A DNA stretch of 61,460 nucleotides from Heyndrickxia camelliae (GCF_002844575.1 NZ_PIQO01000019.1:39893-101352), one strand, 5' to 3'. Positions 16,387 through 24,911 are shown, counted from the first letter of the stretch. Numbers and translations are program-made. The notes: generated by a model not told the origin, from the letters alone.

Positions 16387-17211
16387 ATGAATTTCGTTAC
16401 GTTAAACAACGGAGTAAAAATGCCGCAGCTAGGCTTTGGTGTTTGGCAAGTAAAAGATGACGAAGCAACTGCAGCAGTAGCAAAAGCACTTGAGGTTGGT
16501 TATCGTTCCATTGACACTGCCATGATTTATCAAAATGAAACAGGTGTTGGCAAGGCACTAAAAGAAACATCTGTCCCACGTGAAGAGCTTTTCATCACAA
16601 CAAAAGTGTGGAATAGTGACCAAGGCTATGAAAACACATTAAAAGCTTTCGATGCAAGTTTAGAAAGATTGGGTCTTGATTATGTAGATTTATACTTGAT
16701 TCATTGGCCAACTCCTGAATTCGATCAATATGTTGATACATATAAAGCATTAGAAAAACTTTATAAAGACGGTCGTGTAAAGGCAATTGGTGTATGTAAC
16801 TTTAACATTGAGCATTTAGAACGTATTTTATCAGAATGTGAAGTAAAACCTGTTCTAAATCAAGTAGAATGCCATCCATACCTTTCACAAACAGAGTTAA
16901 AAGAATTCTGTGCAAAGCATGATATTTTCGTGGAGGCATGGAGTCCGCTGCAACAAGGTGGAGAGGTTCTGAAAGATGAAACCATCCAAAAGATTGCGCA
17001 AGCGCACGGCAAAACTCCAGCACAAGTTGTATTACGCTGGCACTTACAAAATAACACCATTGTCATTCCTAAGTCTGTTACTCCTTCCAGAATCGAAGAA
17101 AACTTTAACTTATTCGATTTCGAATTAACTGCAGAGGAAATGGCAGAAATCAACAAGCTTAATCGCAACGAACGTAAAGGTGCAGATCCAGCTACTATGA
17201 ATCGTCGCTAA
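16387..17211 (+). CDS. Aldo/keto reductase (YvgN/YtbE type)
   Basis: 274 residues. The catalytic tetrad is visible: Asp43 (SIDTA), Tyr48 (MIYQNE), Lys73 (TTKVWN) and His106 (LIHWP); NADPH binding uses the C-terminal IPKSVTPSRIEEN. These small Bacillus AKRs reduce methylglyoxal and other reactive aldehydes. The ATG at 16387 has an AAAGGAGA site; an in-frame ATG at 16354 has none. Monocistronic, with a strong terminator at 17213. Confidence 0.92.
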   Translation: MNFVTLNNGVKMPQLGFGVWQVKDDEATAAVAKALEVGYRSIDTAMIYQNETGVGKALKETSVPREELFITTKVWNSDQGYENTLKAFDASLERLGLDYVDLYLIHWPTPEFDQYVDTYKALEKLYKDGRVKAIGVCNFNIEHLERILSECEVKPVLNQVECHPYLSQTELKEFCAKHDIFVEAWSPLQQGGEVLKDETIQKIAQAHGKTPAQVVLRWHLQNNTIVIPKSVTPSRIEENFNLFDFELTAEEMAEINKLNRNERKGADPATMNRR

Positions 17212-17212
17212 G

Positions 17213-17263
17213 TTAAAAAGATTTTTAGGTTAGGAGTACTCTCCTACCTAAAAGTCTTTTTTT
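17213..17263 (+). terminator. Terminator of the aldo/keto reductase gene
   Basis: A long stem centred on TTAGGTTAGGAG/CTCCTACCTAA is followed by eight T. Confidence 0.9.
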
Positions 17264-17366
17264 TATTTCCAACAATATCATGAACAATCCCGTCTAATGC
17301 ATTCCATAATTTCCAAAAGTGATAAAATAATCATATCTTTAGTACTTAAGGGAAAGAGGGCTTGTG

Positions 17367-17828
17367 ATGAAAAAAATCTTAATAATATATGCCTCCATGA
17401 CAGGAAATACAGAGGTAATGGCGGAAATTCTTGAACAGTCCTTGCTAGAAGAAGGATTAGAAGTTACCGTAAAAGAAGCACTTCGGGCAAAGCCTAAAGA
17501 AATGCTAAAATATGATGGAATATTATTAGGTGCTTATACATATGAAGGCGGAGAGATTGGCGATGAATTCATGTTATTCTACGAAGAGATGGATCAAATT
17601 GATTTAACCGGTAAATTAATGGCTGTATTTGGTTCAGGTGATACATTCTATCAAGATACATATTGTGTTGCTGTTGATATAATTATAGAGAAATTAATTG
17701 AATTGGGTGCAAATGTCGTCCTTGAAGGGTTAAAAGTGGATCTTATCCCTGAAGGCGAAGATGAAGAACGTTGCCTGAAATTCGGTAAGGATTTTGCAGA
17801 AAAAGTCAAAGAACTGATGCCGTCGTAA
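17367..17828 (+). CDS. Short-chain flavodoxin (YkuN/YkuP type)
   Basis: 153 residues. The phosphate loop SMTGNTE (about 10-16) binds FMN, followed by GAYTYEGGEIGDEF and VFGSGDTFYQDTYC, the two isoalloxazine-contact loops. It carries single electrons, in Bacilli for desaturases, P450s or other acceptors. The ATG at 17367 lies 6 nt after GAGGG; the adjacent GTG at 17364 is too close to it. Soluble, apparently monocistronic. Confidence 0.92.
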   Translation: MKKILIIYASMTGNTEVMAEILEQSLLEEGLEVTVKEALRAKPKEMLKYDGILLGAYTYEGGEIGDEFMLFYEEMDQIDLTGKLMAVFGSGDTFYQDTYCVAVDIIIEKLIELGANVVLEGLKVDLIPEGEDEERCLKFGKDFAEKVKELMPS

Positions 17829-17832
17829 ATTT

Positions 17833-17858
17833 GGCCTGCTGGAAGTCAGGCCACTTTC
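17833..17858 (+). terminator. Weak terminator after the flavodoxin gene
   Basis: GGCCTG/CAGGCC stem with an 8-nt loop, followed by a short T-rich tract. Confidence 0.45.
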
Positions 17859-17952
17859 TCCTAAACACTCCCTTCCACTGCTTCCATTTTACAATTCTAA
17901 AAATTTAAGATATTGTAATTGTACTAATTCATTGAAAAAGGAATGTTCATTC

Positions 17953-18603
17953 ATGAAGGATATACTATTAGAAAACCTAAGCAATTCAGATCCTCTTTTA
18001 AAACAACTAATAGAAGTAATCGGTCCCCTTCAATTGCACAGACGTGATGATTGCTATTCGGCATTGTTGCGTTCTATTGTCGGACAGCAACTCTCTGCGA
18101 AAGTGGCTTCCGTTCTAAATGAACGTTTGCGGAATATAACGAACGATCAGTTAACTCCTGAAATAATACAGTCTTTATCAGATAACCAATTACGTGAAAT
18201 TGGCATCTCCTTCCGAAAAATTTCTTATATTAGAGATTTAACCAAAAAGGTGCAACAGAAGGAAATATTATTCGATCACTTATTCTATATGAGCAATGAA
18301 TCTGTTATAAAGGCGCTCACAGAAATTAAAGGAATCGGACGCTGGACAGCAGAAATGTTTCTCATTTTTTCACTTGGAAGACTGGATGTATTGTCCCTTC
18401 TTGATATAGGTTTGCAGCGAGGAGCTAAATGGCTTTACTCCGCCCCGAAAGAATCAGATGGCAAAAAACTATTAGAAGAAAAAGGAAAGCATTGGGCGCC
18501 CTATCAATCCATTGCCTCTCTTTACTTATGGGAAATCGTAAACCGTGAATATGTTTTGTCCTATCCTTCATTTGCAGAATATACCCTATCAACTAATTTA
18601 TAA
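17953..18603 (+). CDS. DNA-3-methyladenine glycosylase II, AlkA-like (HhH-GPD)
   Basis: 216 residues. It excises alkylated bases in base-excision repair. The N-terminal part has LLRSIVGQQLSAKVA typical of HhH-GPD glycosylases; the helix-hairpin-helix IKGIGRWTAEMFLIF is near residue 127 and the catalytic Asp lies in the following LLDIGLQRG near 150. The ATG at 17953 is 9 nt after AAAGGAA; a TTG seven codons upstream is less likely. No ogt or ada gene is adjacent. Confidence 0.87.
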   Translation: MKDILLENLSNSDPLLKQLIEVIGPLQLHRRDDCYSALLRSIVGQQLSAKVASVLNERLRNITNDQLTPEIIQSLSDNQLREIGISFRKISYIRDLTKKVQQKEILFDHLFYMSNESVIKALTEIKGIGRWTAEMFLIFSLGRLDVLSLLDIGLQRGAKWLYSAPKESDGKKLLEEKGKHWAPYQSIASLYLWEIVNREYVLSYPSFAEYTLSTNL

Positions 18604-18678
18604 TGGGATATATTTTTTTCGAATAAACCTGACTGAAAATTGGTACATCTTTCGTCTACTTTATAAAGGGGGGATACA

Positions 18679-19105
18679 ATGGAACATAAAGAAGAACATT
18701 CGCTAGTGAAAGTTGCCATCAACGGGGAGAATACGATGCTATGCTACACTACACTTACAAGGGGGAAACAGAATTGGCGTCCCTCCCCTTTACTTAAATC
18801 AAACAGAATCGGTAGAAAATCTATCTTTTAAAAATACCCACACCAATATTGTCCATAGTGTTATTGACTTCTACGTACCTGATTTGAAACGATACCATTC
18901 TTTTTTAAAAGAACAAGGAGGCGAAGTGGGAACGATTAATTTCCTGCCTGGAATGGAAGGAAAAGGCGGGTTTGGTTTTAAAGACCCAGATGCAAATCTA
19001 TTATCCGCGTGCAATGTGACTCACCAAGGTCAAGTATATAGAGCTGGGTTGTGCCTAGCTCTTTTTTCATGGGAAGACTTCTCTCATGGTAATAATGATT
19101 ATTAA
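18679..19105 (+). pseudogene. Frameshifted VOC-family gene
   Basis: A strong site (AAAGGGGGG) and the ATG at 18679 start a frame that stops after about 50 codons. The frame beginning near 18760 carries the C-terminal half of a VOC protein (SVIDFYVPDLKRYHSFLKE, GKGGFGFKDPDANLLSACN), so at least one frameshift separates them. The second frame also runs past the expected end (NVTHQGQ) into the terminator at 19040, suggesting that the natural stop is displaced too. Confidence 0.7.
19040..19067 (+). terminator. Terminator of the broken VOC gene
   Basis: AGAGCTGGG/CCTAGCTCT stem with one mismatch followed by TTTTT; it overlaps the extended reading frame of the pseudogene. Confidence 0.65.
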
Positions 19106-19258
19106 AAAAATGGAAAAAACCACTATTTTATATTAGGTTATCCAGCTAACTTTTTGGTTCCCCTAATCCCTTGTAGAAGTCAGTTTCGTGCCCTATTTAA
19201 ACGTAAAAAGTAAAAACCAGTGCCAACAGGAAATCTCAATAGCACTGGTAATTATCCA

Positions 19259-20236
19259 TTATTCTTTCACAAACTCAATCGTACTTCTTACCGTATCAAT
19301 TGGGCGCACATAGCTTTCAATTTCTGCACGCTTTGGCTCTAAAAATGGCGGTAAGGACAATTTTTCACCTAATGTTTCATATGGTTCGTCTCCCATAAAA
19401 CCAGGTCCGTCGGTAGCAAATTCGAATAGGATTTGCGGAGCAACTCTTGCATACAGTGACTCAAAGAAGAAACGATCAACATATCCGGAAGTATGGAAGC
19501 CGAAATGGCTCATCCTTTCAATCCATTCCTCTAATACTGAACGGTCTTCTACACGGAACGCTGCATGATGGACAGTTCCATAACCTTGTCGAGCAGGAGG
19601 TAAAATGATATTTTGCTCCACTATAACTTGTGCGCCATTTCCGCCTTCGCCTACTTCAAATAAATGAAATGAACCTTCTTGTGCGATTTCTTTGAAACGA
19701 AGAACCGTTTCCATCATTTCTTTAAAATATCCAAAATCTGCAATGCGGACAAAAATAGGCCCTAGGCCTGTAATGGCATATTCTAATGGAATTGGCCCTT
19801 TTTGCCAAGGTGTTCCTGAAGCTACCCCTTTGTTATGCTCATCCGAAATTAATTGGTATTGTTGATCATCAAAGTCCACAAAGGATAATGTTTTTTTGCC
19901 GAATTGATCTTTAATGCCAGTATGATTTACTTTCAAACGATCAAAACGCTTCACCCAGTAATCTAACGCTGCATCACTAGGTACCCGAAAGGATGTTTTA
20001 GAGATTTCATTTGTTCCATGTGTACCTTTTGGAATCCCTGGAAAGTCAAAGAACGTCATATCTGTGCCAGGACCACCTGTATCATCTGCAAAGAATAGAT
20101 GATACGTTTGGATATCATCTTGATTTACTGTTTTCTTCACTAAGCGCATACCTAATACAAATGTGAAAAACTCATAGTTTTTTTCCGCACTGCTTGTAAT
20201 AGCAGTAACATGATGTATACCTTTTAAATCATGCAT
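19259..20236 (-). CDS. mhqO: Ring-cleaving dioxygenase, MhqO/MhqA type
   Basis: 325 residues, two-module VOC dioxygenase that opens hydroquinone/quinone-type rings in thiol-stress defence. Candidate metal ligands are His in KGIHHVTA (near residue 8), His in VHHAAFRVED (near 220) and Glu in LFEFATDGPG (near 272). The N-terminal block MRLVKKTVNQDDIQTYHLFF is characteristic of the MhqA/E/O group. The ATG at 20236 follows a perfect TAGGAGG site; an upstream start at 20257 does not. The MhqR-like box at 20324 supports the assignment. The choice between MhqA and MhqO is uncertain. Confidence 0.85.
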   Translation of the reverse strand: MHDLKGIHHVTAITSSAEKNYEFFTFVLGMRLVKKTVNQDDIQTYHLFFADDTGGPGTDMTFFDFPGIPKGTHGTNEISKTSFRVPSDAALDYWVKRFDRLKVNHTGIKDQFGKKTLSFVDFDDQQYQLISDEHNKGVASGTPWQKGPIPLEYAITGLGPIFVRIADFGYFKEMMETVLRFKEIAQEGSFHLFEVGEGGNGAQVIVEQNIILPPARQGYGTVHHAAFRVEDRSVLEEWIERMSHFGFHTSGYVDRFFFESLYARVAPQILFEFATDGPGFMGDEPYETLGEKLSLPPFLEPKRAEIESYVRPIDTVRSTIEFVKE

Positions 20237-20323
20237 GTAAAATCCTCCTAGCACCATAATTTATTATTATTATTTCCAAAACATTTGGTTATCTTCGATA
20301 GTGAATATATTTCGAAACGTAAA

Positions 20324-20341
20324 TATCTCGAATTCAAGATA
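20324..20341. promoter_or_regulatory. MhqR-like operator
   Basis: The 18-bp imperfect palindrome TATCTCGAATTCAAGATA lies about 90 bp upstream of the dioxygenase start. It matches the B. subtilis MhqR operator (TATCTCGAATTCGAGATA, from memory) at all but one position. MhqR itself is not in the window. Confidence 0.75.
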
Positions 20342-20587
20342 AATGTATCACATTTCCTAGTTTTTGTAAAGCAGGAACGGTACCTTAAGTATTGTGGGAA
20401 ACCATGTTGAATCCCCTGCAGATTTCTCAGCTCTGATGGTGACGCGATATTTGCGGCACATTCCTTTAAAAACTATAACCGCTTTAATAAATAGACATTC
20501 GAAATTGGTAATACAAATCTATAATCCCAATGGCGTAATCATACTTAGCCATTGGGATGCAAAGAAAGTTTATCATCACGTAATCTT

Positions 20588-21091
20588 TTACATTACTAGC
20601 GTTTTTCCCTCCTGCTCTTGCCACTCTTTGCAAACATCGACCCATTCCTTTGCATTAGCATATAGCCATAATTCATCATTTGTTAGTTCAATAGCAGAGT
20701 TAGAGCTTCCACATGCCGGGAAAACGGTAGTAAATCTTTTTAATGAAACATCCAAATATACATCGAGATCATTTATTAATCCAAAAGGACAAACTCCACC
20801 GATAGCATGTCCTGTTTGTTCCAATACTTCTTCGGGACTTAGCATACGTGCCTTAAAGCCAAAATGAAGGCGAAACTTTTTGTTATCTATCTTTGTATCT
20901 CCTGCTGCAACAATCAGAATCGCCGTTCCCTCCTCGTCTCCCCTAAAAGAAATGGTTTTTGCAATTCGAGCGGGAATTACTCCGATTGCTTGAGCTGCCA
21001 ATTCAACTGTTGCACTTGATGTGTCAAATTCCTTAATATCCTGATCTCGATTCCATTTTTTTAAATGAACACGTACATTTTCTAGTGACAT
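20588..21091 (-). CDS. YbaK/ProX-fold aminoacyl-tRNA deacylase-like protein
   Basis: 167 residues of the YbaK/YeaK/ProX fold: SATVELAAQAIGVIPARIAKTISF with the Lys aligned to the YbaK active-site Lys (near 47), DTKIDNKKFR, the loop HAIGGVCPFGL near 100, and VFPACGSSNSAIEL near 130. It probably trans-edits a mischarged tRNA; specificity is unknown. The ATG at 21091 lies 5 nt after AAAGGGTGG; an ATG at 21109 lacks a site. Distinct from the shorter YbaK at 7367. Confidence 0.85.
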   Translation of the reverse strand: MSLENVRVHLKKWNRDQDIKEFDTSSATVELAAQAIGVIPARIAKTISFRGDEEGTAILIVAAGDTKIDNKKFRLHFGFKARMLSPEEVLEQTGHAIGGVCPFGLINDLDVYLDVSLKRFTTVFPACGSSNSAIELTNDELWLYANAKEWVDVCKEWQEQEGKTLVM

Positions 21092-21154
21092 TGATACCAC
21101 CCTTTCCATTGTTTATTATGGAAGATAATACCACATTTTAACGAGATAAAGAAA

Positions 21155-21195
21155 TAAAAAAAACTTGCAAAAGGATATTCAAACCTTTTGCAAGT
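21155..21195 (-). terminator. Terminator of the 21201 gene
   Basis: Perfect 12-bp stem ACTTGCAAAAGG/CCTTTTGCAAGT followed by eight U on the minus strand. Confidence 0.9.
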
Positions 21196-21200
21196 ACCAA

Positions 21201-21818
21201 CTAAAGGCTAATATTCTTGTCATCATTTTGGTATCTTGGAAATCTCGCTGTTTCTTTGGAGATATTATGAAAAAGCATGATGAAAATTGGTACAATTACC
21301 ACGAGTGAAAGCATTAGCATGAATAATGTGAGGGACCAAGGAGTAATTTCTTTGTAGGTTTTATTAGAATAGGTTTGAAAAAAATTACTTACATCATTAT
21401 TTCCAATAATTTGTGAGTTATCGATGAATTCATTTTTATCGACGGCATAATAATAGATATTTGTCGAATCAAAAAGGAAAAAAGAATCGCGTCTTTGCTG
21501 GGCTTTCACATATCCAACCACAATGGTTGAATCATATTCCTCCACTTTCTCTTCATTTTCTGGAGTCTCCGGATCATCTACTGTTATTATTTTTTTCACG
21601 TGACCGTTTGTAATAATAGTATCTTTAACAATCGCAGATTTTGAATCATAATAGTGCATATTCTCCACTAGGTACTTTTCTAGTGCTGCACGGAATTTCT
21701 TTTCGTCGTCCTTGCTCTCTGCTTTAATATTCGGTGAGCCAAAAAAGAAAAACAAGCATCCTAAAACTATAAAGCTAAACAAATAGTGCCTTACATACCA
21801 CGTCATTCCCTTATTCAT
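21201..21818 (-). CDS. Exported/membrane-anchored protein of unknown function
   Basis: 205 residues. The N-terminal signal segment (YLFSFIVLGCLFFFFGS) may be cleaved after IKAES; a Lys/Glu-rich extracellular part of about 110 residues follows, then a second membrane segment (LTLFMLMLSLVVIVPIFIML, near 165-184) and a short basic cytoplasmic tail. No family recognised. Single-gene unit with its own terminator. Confidence 0.7.
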   Translation of the reverse strand: MNKGMTWYVRHYLFSFIVLGCLFFFFGSPNIKAESKDDEKKFRAALEKYLVENMHYYDSKSAIVKDTIITNGHVKKIITVDDPETPENEEKVEEYDSTIVVGYVKAQQRRDSFFLFDSTNIYYYAVDKNEFIDNSQIIGNNDVSNFFQTYSNKTYKEITPWSLTLFMLMLSLVVIVPIFIMLFHNISKETARFPRYQNDDKNISL

Positions 21819-22055
21819 TTTTTCATTCCCCCCGAAAAATATTTTATCTAACTATCTGTTCCTCCTTCTGAAGTGCTTCTTACATTTTTGGAAATCTAAC
21901 CCTTTTTCTTTTATTGTAAACGTTTACACTTAGAGTTTCATCACATTTTTTAAATAATTTAAGTATTTTTAAATATTTCATTGGGTTGTACTTTTGTCAT
22001 ATAGGATAAAAGAGCGAAAAGGGGTATAATAAAAAGGAAGGGTGGTGACTTTCCA

Positions 22056-22187
22056 GTGAAAAATCGAACAAAGAAAATCAGAAAAAAACGAACAGTTCTT
22101 AAAGACTACTTAAAAGATACATTAAAAAATTGGAAACCAAAACCGGGGAAAGCGCCTTTATCTAATAGTAAAAAGTTAATTAGTTAA
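22056..22187 (+). CDS. 43-residue strongly basic protein
   Basis: GTG start behind a GGAAGGGTGGTGAC site; the product starts MKNRTKKIRKKRTVLKDYL and ends SNSKKLIS, with about one third Lys/Arg. A -10-like TATAAT is at 22025-22030 and a terminator at 22246. No family recognised; it could bind nucleic acid. Coding status rests on the ribosome binding site, promoter-like element and terminator. Confidence 0.55.
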   Translation: MKNRTKKIRKKRTVLKDYLKDTLKNWKPKPGKAPLSNSKKLIS

Positions 22188-22245
22188 GGGTATTTTTACC
22201 CGCTCCACTATGAACTCCTCTCTATAAAAAATCTCAAAGAAACTA

Positions 22246-22282
22246 ACACATGAATGCTATCATTTCATGTGTTTTCTTTTTT
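22246..22282 (+). terminator. Terminator of the basic small protein gene
   Basis: ACACATGAA/TTTCATGTGT stem followed by TTTCTTTTTT. Confidence 0.75.
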
Positions 22283-22680
22283 CGTTGGCGCCGTTAAAGG
22301 ATTTTGTTGATTTTTTTAAATCTTTCCTAATTTATAGCTGAAACTTACTAAGAACAAACATTCGGCAGAATTTTAGATGAAAAGAGCGTTTAGTAACCTA
22401 TTAAAGTACATGACAAATTACCACATATGGTGTTCGATTAATTAACGAAAAGCGGTAAAGCTTTGGGCAATAGTGGAAAATTTATTTAGTCGATAAGCAA
22501 AAATCTGAACATGTCCATATTTTTGTTAATTAGAAACTAAAAAGAAATATGTTTCCTTTATTTTAATCGAATAAATCAACTTTTAAATTTAGAGAACCTT
22601 TTGTTTATCAATTTTCGCCGAAACGCATCGTTCTCCAGAATCCATTCTTTTGTCTAAAACCTCTTTCTACTAATTTTTAG
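22283..22680. other. Intergenic stretch without recognised feature
   Basis: About 400 bp of AT-rich sequence with only short open frames. A few codons near 22480-22530 (DKQKSEHVHIF) may be a remnant, but nothing can be assigned. Confidence 0.4.
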
Positions 22681-22682
22681 CA

Positions 22683-22712
22683 AAAAAAAATCCCACTTCA
22701 TTAGCAGGATTG
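22683..22712 (-). terminator. Probable terminator of the hemolysin III gene
   Basis: An imperfect hairpin (AATCC...GGATT arms) is followed by nine U on the minus strand, just after the stop at 22719. Confidence 0.5.
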
Positions 22713-22718
22713 CCATCG

Positions 22719-23354
22719 TTATTTCACATAAAAAAGTATTCCAAAAAAGTGGCATGCAGATCCTGCCATTACAAAAAGATGCCAAATCGCATGATACTTA
22801 AATCCCCGCCACACATAGAAGATTGCTCCAAGTGTGTAGATTATTCCTCCTGCAACTAGCAGATGTACTCCAGCTGGATTCAAATTCATGACAACTGGAT
22901 TCCATATTAAGACAATTAACCATCCCATGAAAACATAGAGAATAGTGGACGTAAAAAGATATTTTTTAACAAAATAGCACTTAAAGACTGTTCCCAAAAT
23001 TGCAAAGCCCCAAATAACCCCAAACATGGTCCAGCCTTCCCAGCCTTTCACAATAATTAATAAATATGGAGTATAGGTACCGGCAATAAAGAAATAAATA
23101 GCAGAGTGATCGAGTATTTCAAACACATCTTTGGCTTTACCGTTTCTCCATGAATGTACCAGTGTAGAGGACAAATAAAGAAAGAGCATGGTACATCCAA
23201 AAACAGTAAAACTTACTATTTGCCATGCAGTTCCATCCATCGCAGAAAAGCAAATGAGCAGCACGAGCCCGGCAACACTTAAAATTGCTCCTATTCCATG
23301 GGTAATAGAATTTGCAATTTCCTCCCCCTTCGAAAATGTATGAGTAGCAGCCAT
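22719..23354 (-). CDS. yplQ: Hemolysin III / PAQR-family membrane protein
   Basis: 211 residues with seven membrane segments. Family marks: EEIANSITHGIGAILS at the N-terminus, STLVHSW, FEILDHSAIYFFIAGTYTPY in the middle and FKYHAIWHLFVMAGSACHFF at the end; the conserved Ser, Asp and His residues are candidate metal ligands. Function in Bacillus is not established. Monocistronic, closing at a weak terminator. Confidence 0.88.
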   Translation of the reverse strand: MAATHTFSKGEEIANSITHGIGAILSVAGLVLLICFSAMDGTAWQIVSFTVFGCTMLFLYLSSTLVHSWRNGKAKDVFEILDHSAIYFFIAGTYTPYLLIIVKGWEGWTMFGVIWGFAILGTVFKCYFVKKYLFTSTILYVFMGWLIVLIWNPVVMNLNPAGVHLLVAGGIIYTLGAIFYVWRGFKYHAIWHLFVMAGSACHFFGILFYVK

Positions 23355-23550
23355 TAGAATCCATTCCTTTCTTTTATACTTTATTGTACCTTTCTTTTCC
23401 CTTTATACTCAAGTTTAGAGAATTTCTACAAACAAATTTTGTTAAACCTCGAAAGGAATTTTGATAACTATGATGAGAAAAAGGATCTGATGATCCAACC
23501 CCCAATGACCAAAGAAACTTTATTTACTGGCAGTAGCATTATTATCTTTT

Positions 23551-23748
23551 CTAAAAAGGCCAAGGAAAATAAATATTAACTAAAAAAGAGAAAGCATGCA
23601 GAACAGAAATAATACCTTTACCGAATCCATATGGGGCGAAAGGATTGATTAATATTGCCGTGATAAAAAAGATAATTGGTGTAAAAATTAAGAAAATAGT
23701 CCTGACCAAATTGTTCTTTTCCTTTTTTTTAAGAAAATTTATACCCAA
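23551..23748 (-). CDS. Small two-segment membrane ORF, possibly truncated
   Basis: 65 residues from a TTG start, with hydrophobic segments TIFLIFTPIIFFITAIL and GIISVLHAFSFLVNIYF. The frame stays open upstream to about 23835 (WISAFFNLIGACFYI), adding another hydrophobic segment, but no standard start codon with a ribosome binding site is visible there. It may be a larger membrane gene that lost its start. Confidence 0.35.
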   Translation of the reverse strand: MGINFLKKKEKNNLVRTIFLIFTPIIFFITAILINPFAPYGFGKGIISVLHAFSFLVNIYFPWPF

Positions 23749-23835
23749 CCACCTTTTACTATTAGTAATATAAAAACAAGCCCCAATTAAATTAAAAAAA
23801 GCACTTATCCACCCTCTAATATCGGAAGCTTCACT

Positions 23836-24040
23836 TCACTAAATGGAAATCATTAATCATTACATCGTATTATACATTTCATTCCTTTTTAAACGTTGTC
23901 ATTTTAAATCATATGTAAATTCAAACAGACATGTGTTATGGAAAATGACAGCGATGTATACCTAGTAGAAAAACCACTAAATTGACAAGTTTTTCGGTGT
24001 GCTCAAGGCACGTCCTGAAATAACAACAGCATTATATTAC
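23836..24040. other. Intergenic stretch without recognised feature
   Basis: AT-rich, with no ORF and no stem-loop apart from the terminator that begins at 24041. Confidence 0.4.
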
Positions 24041-24080
24041 ACAAAAAACTAGATCCTAAATAAAGATCTAGTTTTTTGTG
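24041..24080 (-). terminator. Terminator of the FMN reductase gene
   Basis: ACAAAAAACTAGATC pairs with GATCTAGTTTTTTGT; strong and bidirectional. Confidence 0.9.
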
Positions 24081-24089
24081 CAAGGAGAT

Positions 24090-24635
24090 TTAAACGGTAA
24101 ATTGCTGTTGAAGATGAATGGAAACAATAAATTCATTTAAGTGGTAATGAAGTCTATTCACATCATCTAGTTCTATCACAGGATTTTGTGGCTCTGATTT
24201 GTCGATAACACTATCTAGCAGGTAAACTCCTTGGGTGGATTTGCCTTTCAAATTCGCAATCACGGGCCTTAAGGCATAATCAATTGCTAGTAGATGTGAC
24301 TTGCTTCCCCCTACCATAAGTGGAAACACAGGCTTGTTTTTAAATGCACCTTCAGGCAGCAAATCCAATAGTGCTTTCAATACTCCTGTGTAAGATGCTT
24401 TATAAACCGGTGACCCGATAATAATTCCATCTGCATTTAGAATATTTTGAGTAATTTTCACCACTTCAGGGCTATTGAATCTTGCATATAATAAATCTTC
24501 TGCAGGGATATCGAGAACCGAAACATAGCTTGTCGAAAATCCCTCTCTTTCTAAACGTCTTTGCACATAACGTAAAACAAGATCCGTCCTGGATATAACG
24601 GAAGGACTTCCAGATACAATCACAATATTACTCAT
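24090..24635 (-). CDS. ssuE: NADPH-dependent FMN reductase, SsuE type
   Basis: 181 residues. Flavodoxin-like reductase that supplies FMNH2 to sulfonate or related sulfur-scavenging monooxygenases. Motifs: VSGSPSVISRTD phosphate loop at 7-18, GIIIGSPVYKASYTGVLKALLDLLP near 70-95 and PLMVGGSKSHLL near 110, all typical of SsuE. The start is the ATG at 24635 behind GAAGGAA; the longer frame to 24722 is riboswitch RNA. The SAM-I riboswitch and promoter upstream tie it to sulfur limitation, although no ssuABCD genes are in the window. Confidence 0.88.
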   Translation of the reverse strand: MSNIVIVSGSPSVISRTDLVLRYVQRRLEREGFSTSYVSVLDIPAEDLLYARFNSPEVVKITQNILNADGIIIGSPVYKASYTGVLKALLDLLPEGAFKNKPVFPLMVGGSKSHLLAIDYALRPVIANLKGKSTQGVYLLDSVIDKSEPQNPVIELDDVNRLHYHLNEFIVSIHLQQQFTV

Positions 24636-24670
24636 TCCTATTCCTTCTTTCTCTGTCATGAAATTCAAAA

Positions 24671-24706
24671 TAAAAAGTCCCCTAATTCTGAAAGAAAAGA
24701 GGACTT
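24671..24706 (-). terminator. Terminator of the SAM riboswitch
   Basis: AAGTCCTCT/AGGGGACTT imperfect stem followed by UUUAUUUU between the aptamer and the ssuE ribosome binding site. Confidence 0.8.
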
Positions 24707-24723
24707 GATTAGCTAGCTCCATT

Positions 24724-24824
24724 CTTATCTTCCAAGGCTTTGCTTGCTGGAATTAGCACCTTTCTGATTTTAACAGAGGTTGCTGAAGCGTCATTGGGCC
24801 AGTCCCTCGGCTTCTCTTGATAAG
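24724..24824 (-). promoter_or_regulatory. SAM-I (S-box) riboswitch aptamer
   Basis: The minus strand shows P1 arms CUUAUC and GAUAAG and the S-box order CAAGAGAAGCCGAGGGACU, GGCCC, AUGACGCUUCAGCAACC and AAGGUGCUAAUUCCAGC. The conserved GAGGGA, GCAACC and GGUGCUAAUUCC blocks are all present. High SAM should favour the terminator at 24671 and switch off ssuE. Confidence 0.95.
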
Positions 24825-24841
24825 GAGTATTCATTTTTTAC

Positions 24842-24871
24842 ATCTTAATCTTCATTCCCTCTTTTTGTCAA
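24842..24871 (-). promoter_or_regulatory. Sigma-A promoter of the SAM riboswitch/ssuE unit
   Basis: On the minus strand TTGACA (24866-24871) and TAAGAT (24842-24847) are separated by 18 nt, about 20 nt before the aptamer. This makes ssuE a transcription unit separate from the thi operon that ends at 24912. Confidence 0.7.
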
Positions 24872-24911
24872 TATAAATTCCGAGATTTTATATAAGAATT
24901 ATAAGATTAAA

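Noticed and set aside
24636-24722. N-terminal extension of the FMN reductase
   Set aside because: It covers the riboswitch terminator; the GAAGGAA site precedes the ATG at 24635.
24671-24824. T-box leader in front of the FMN reductase
   Set aside because: No GGGUGG-type T-box sequence or specifier loop; all S-box blocks are present instead.
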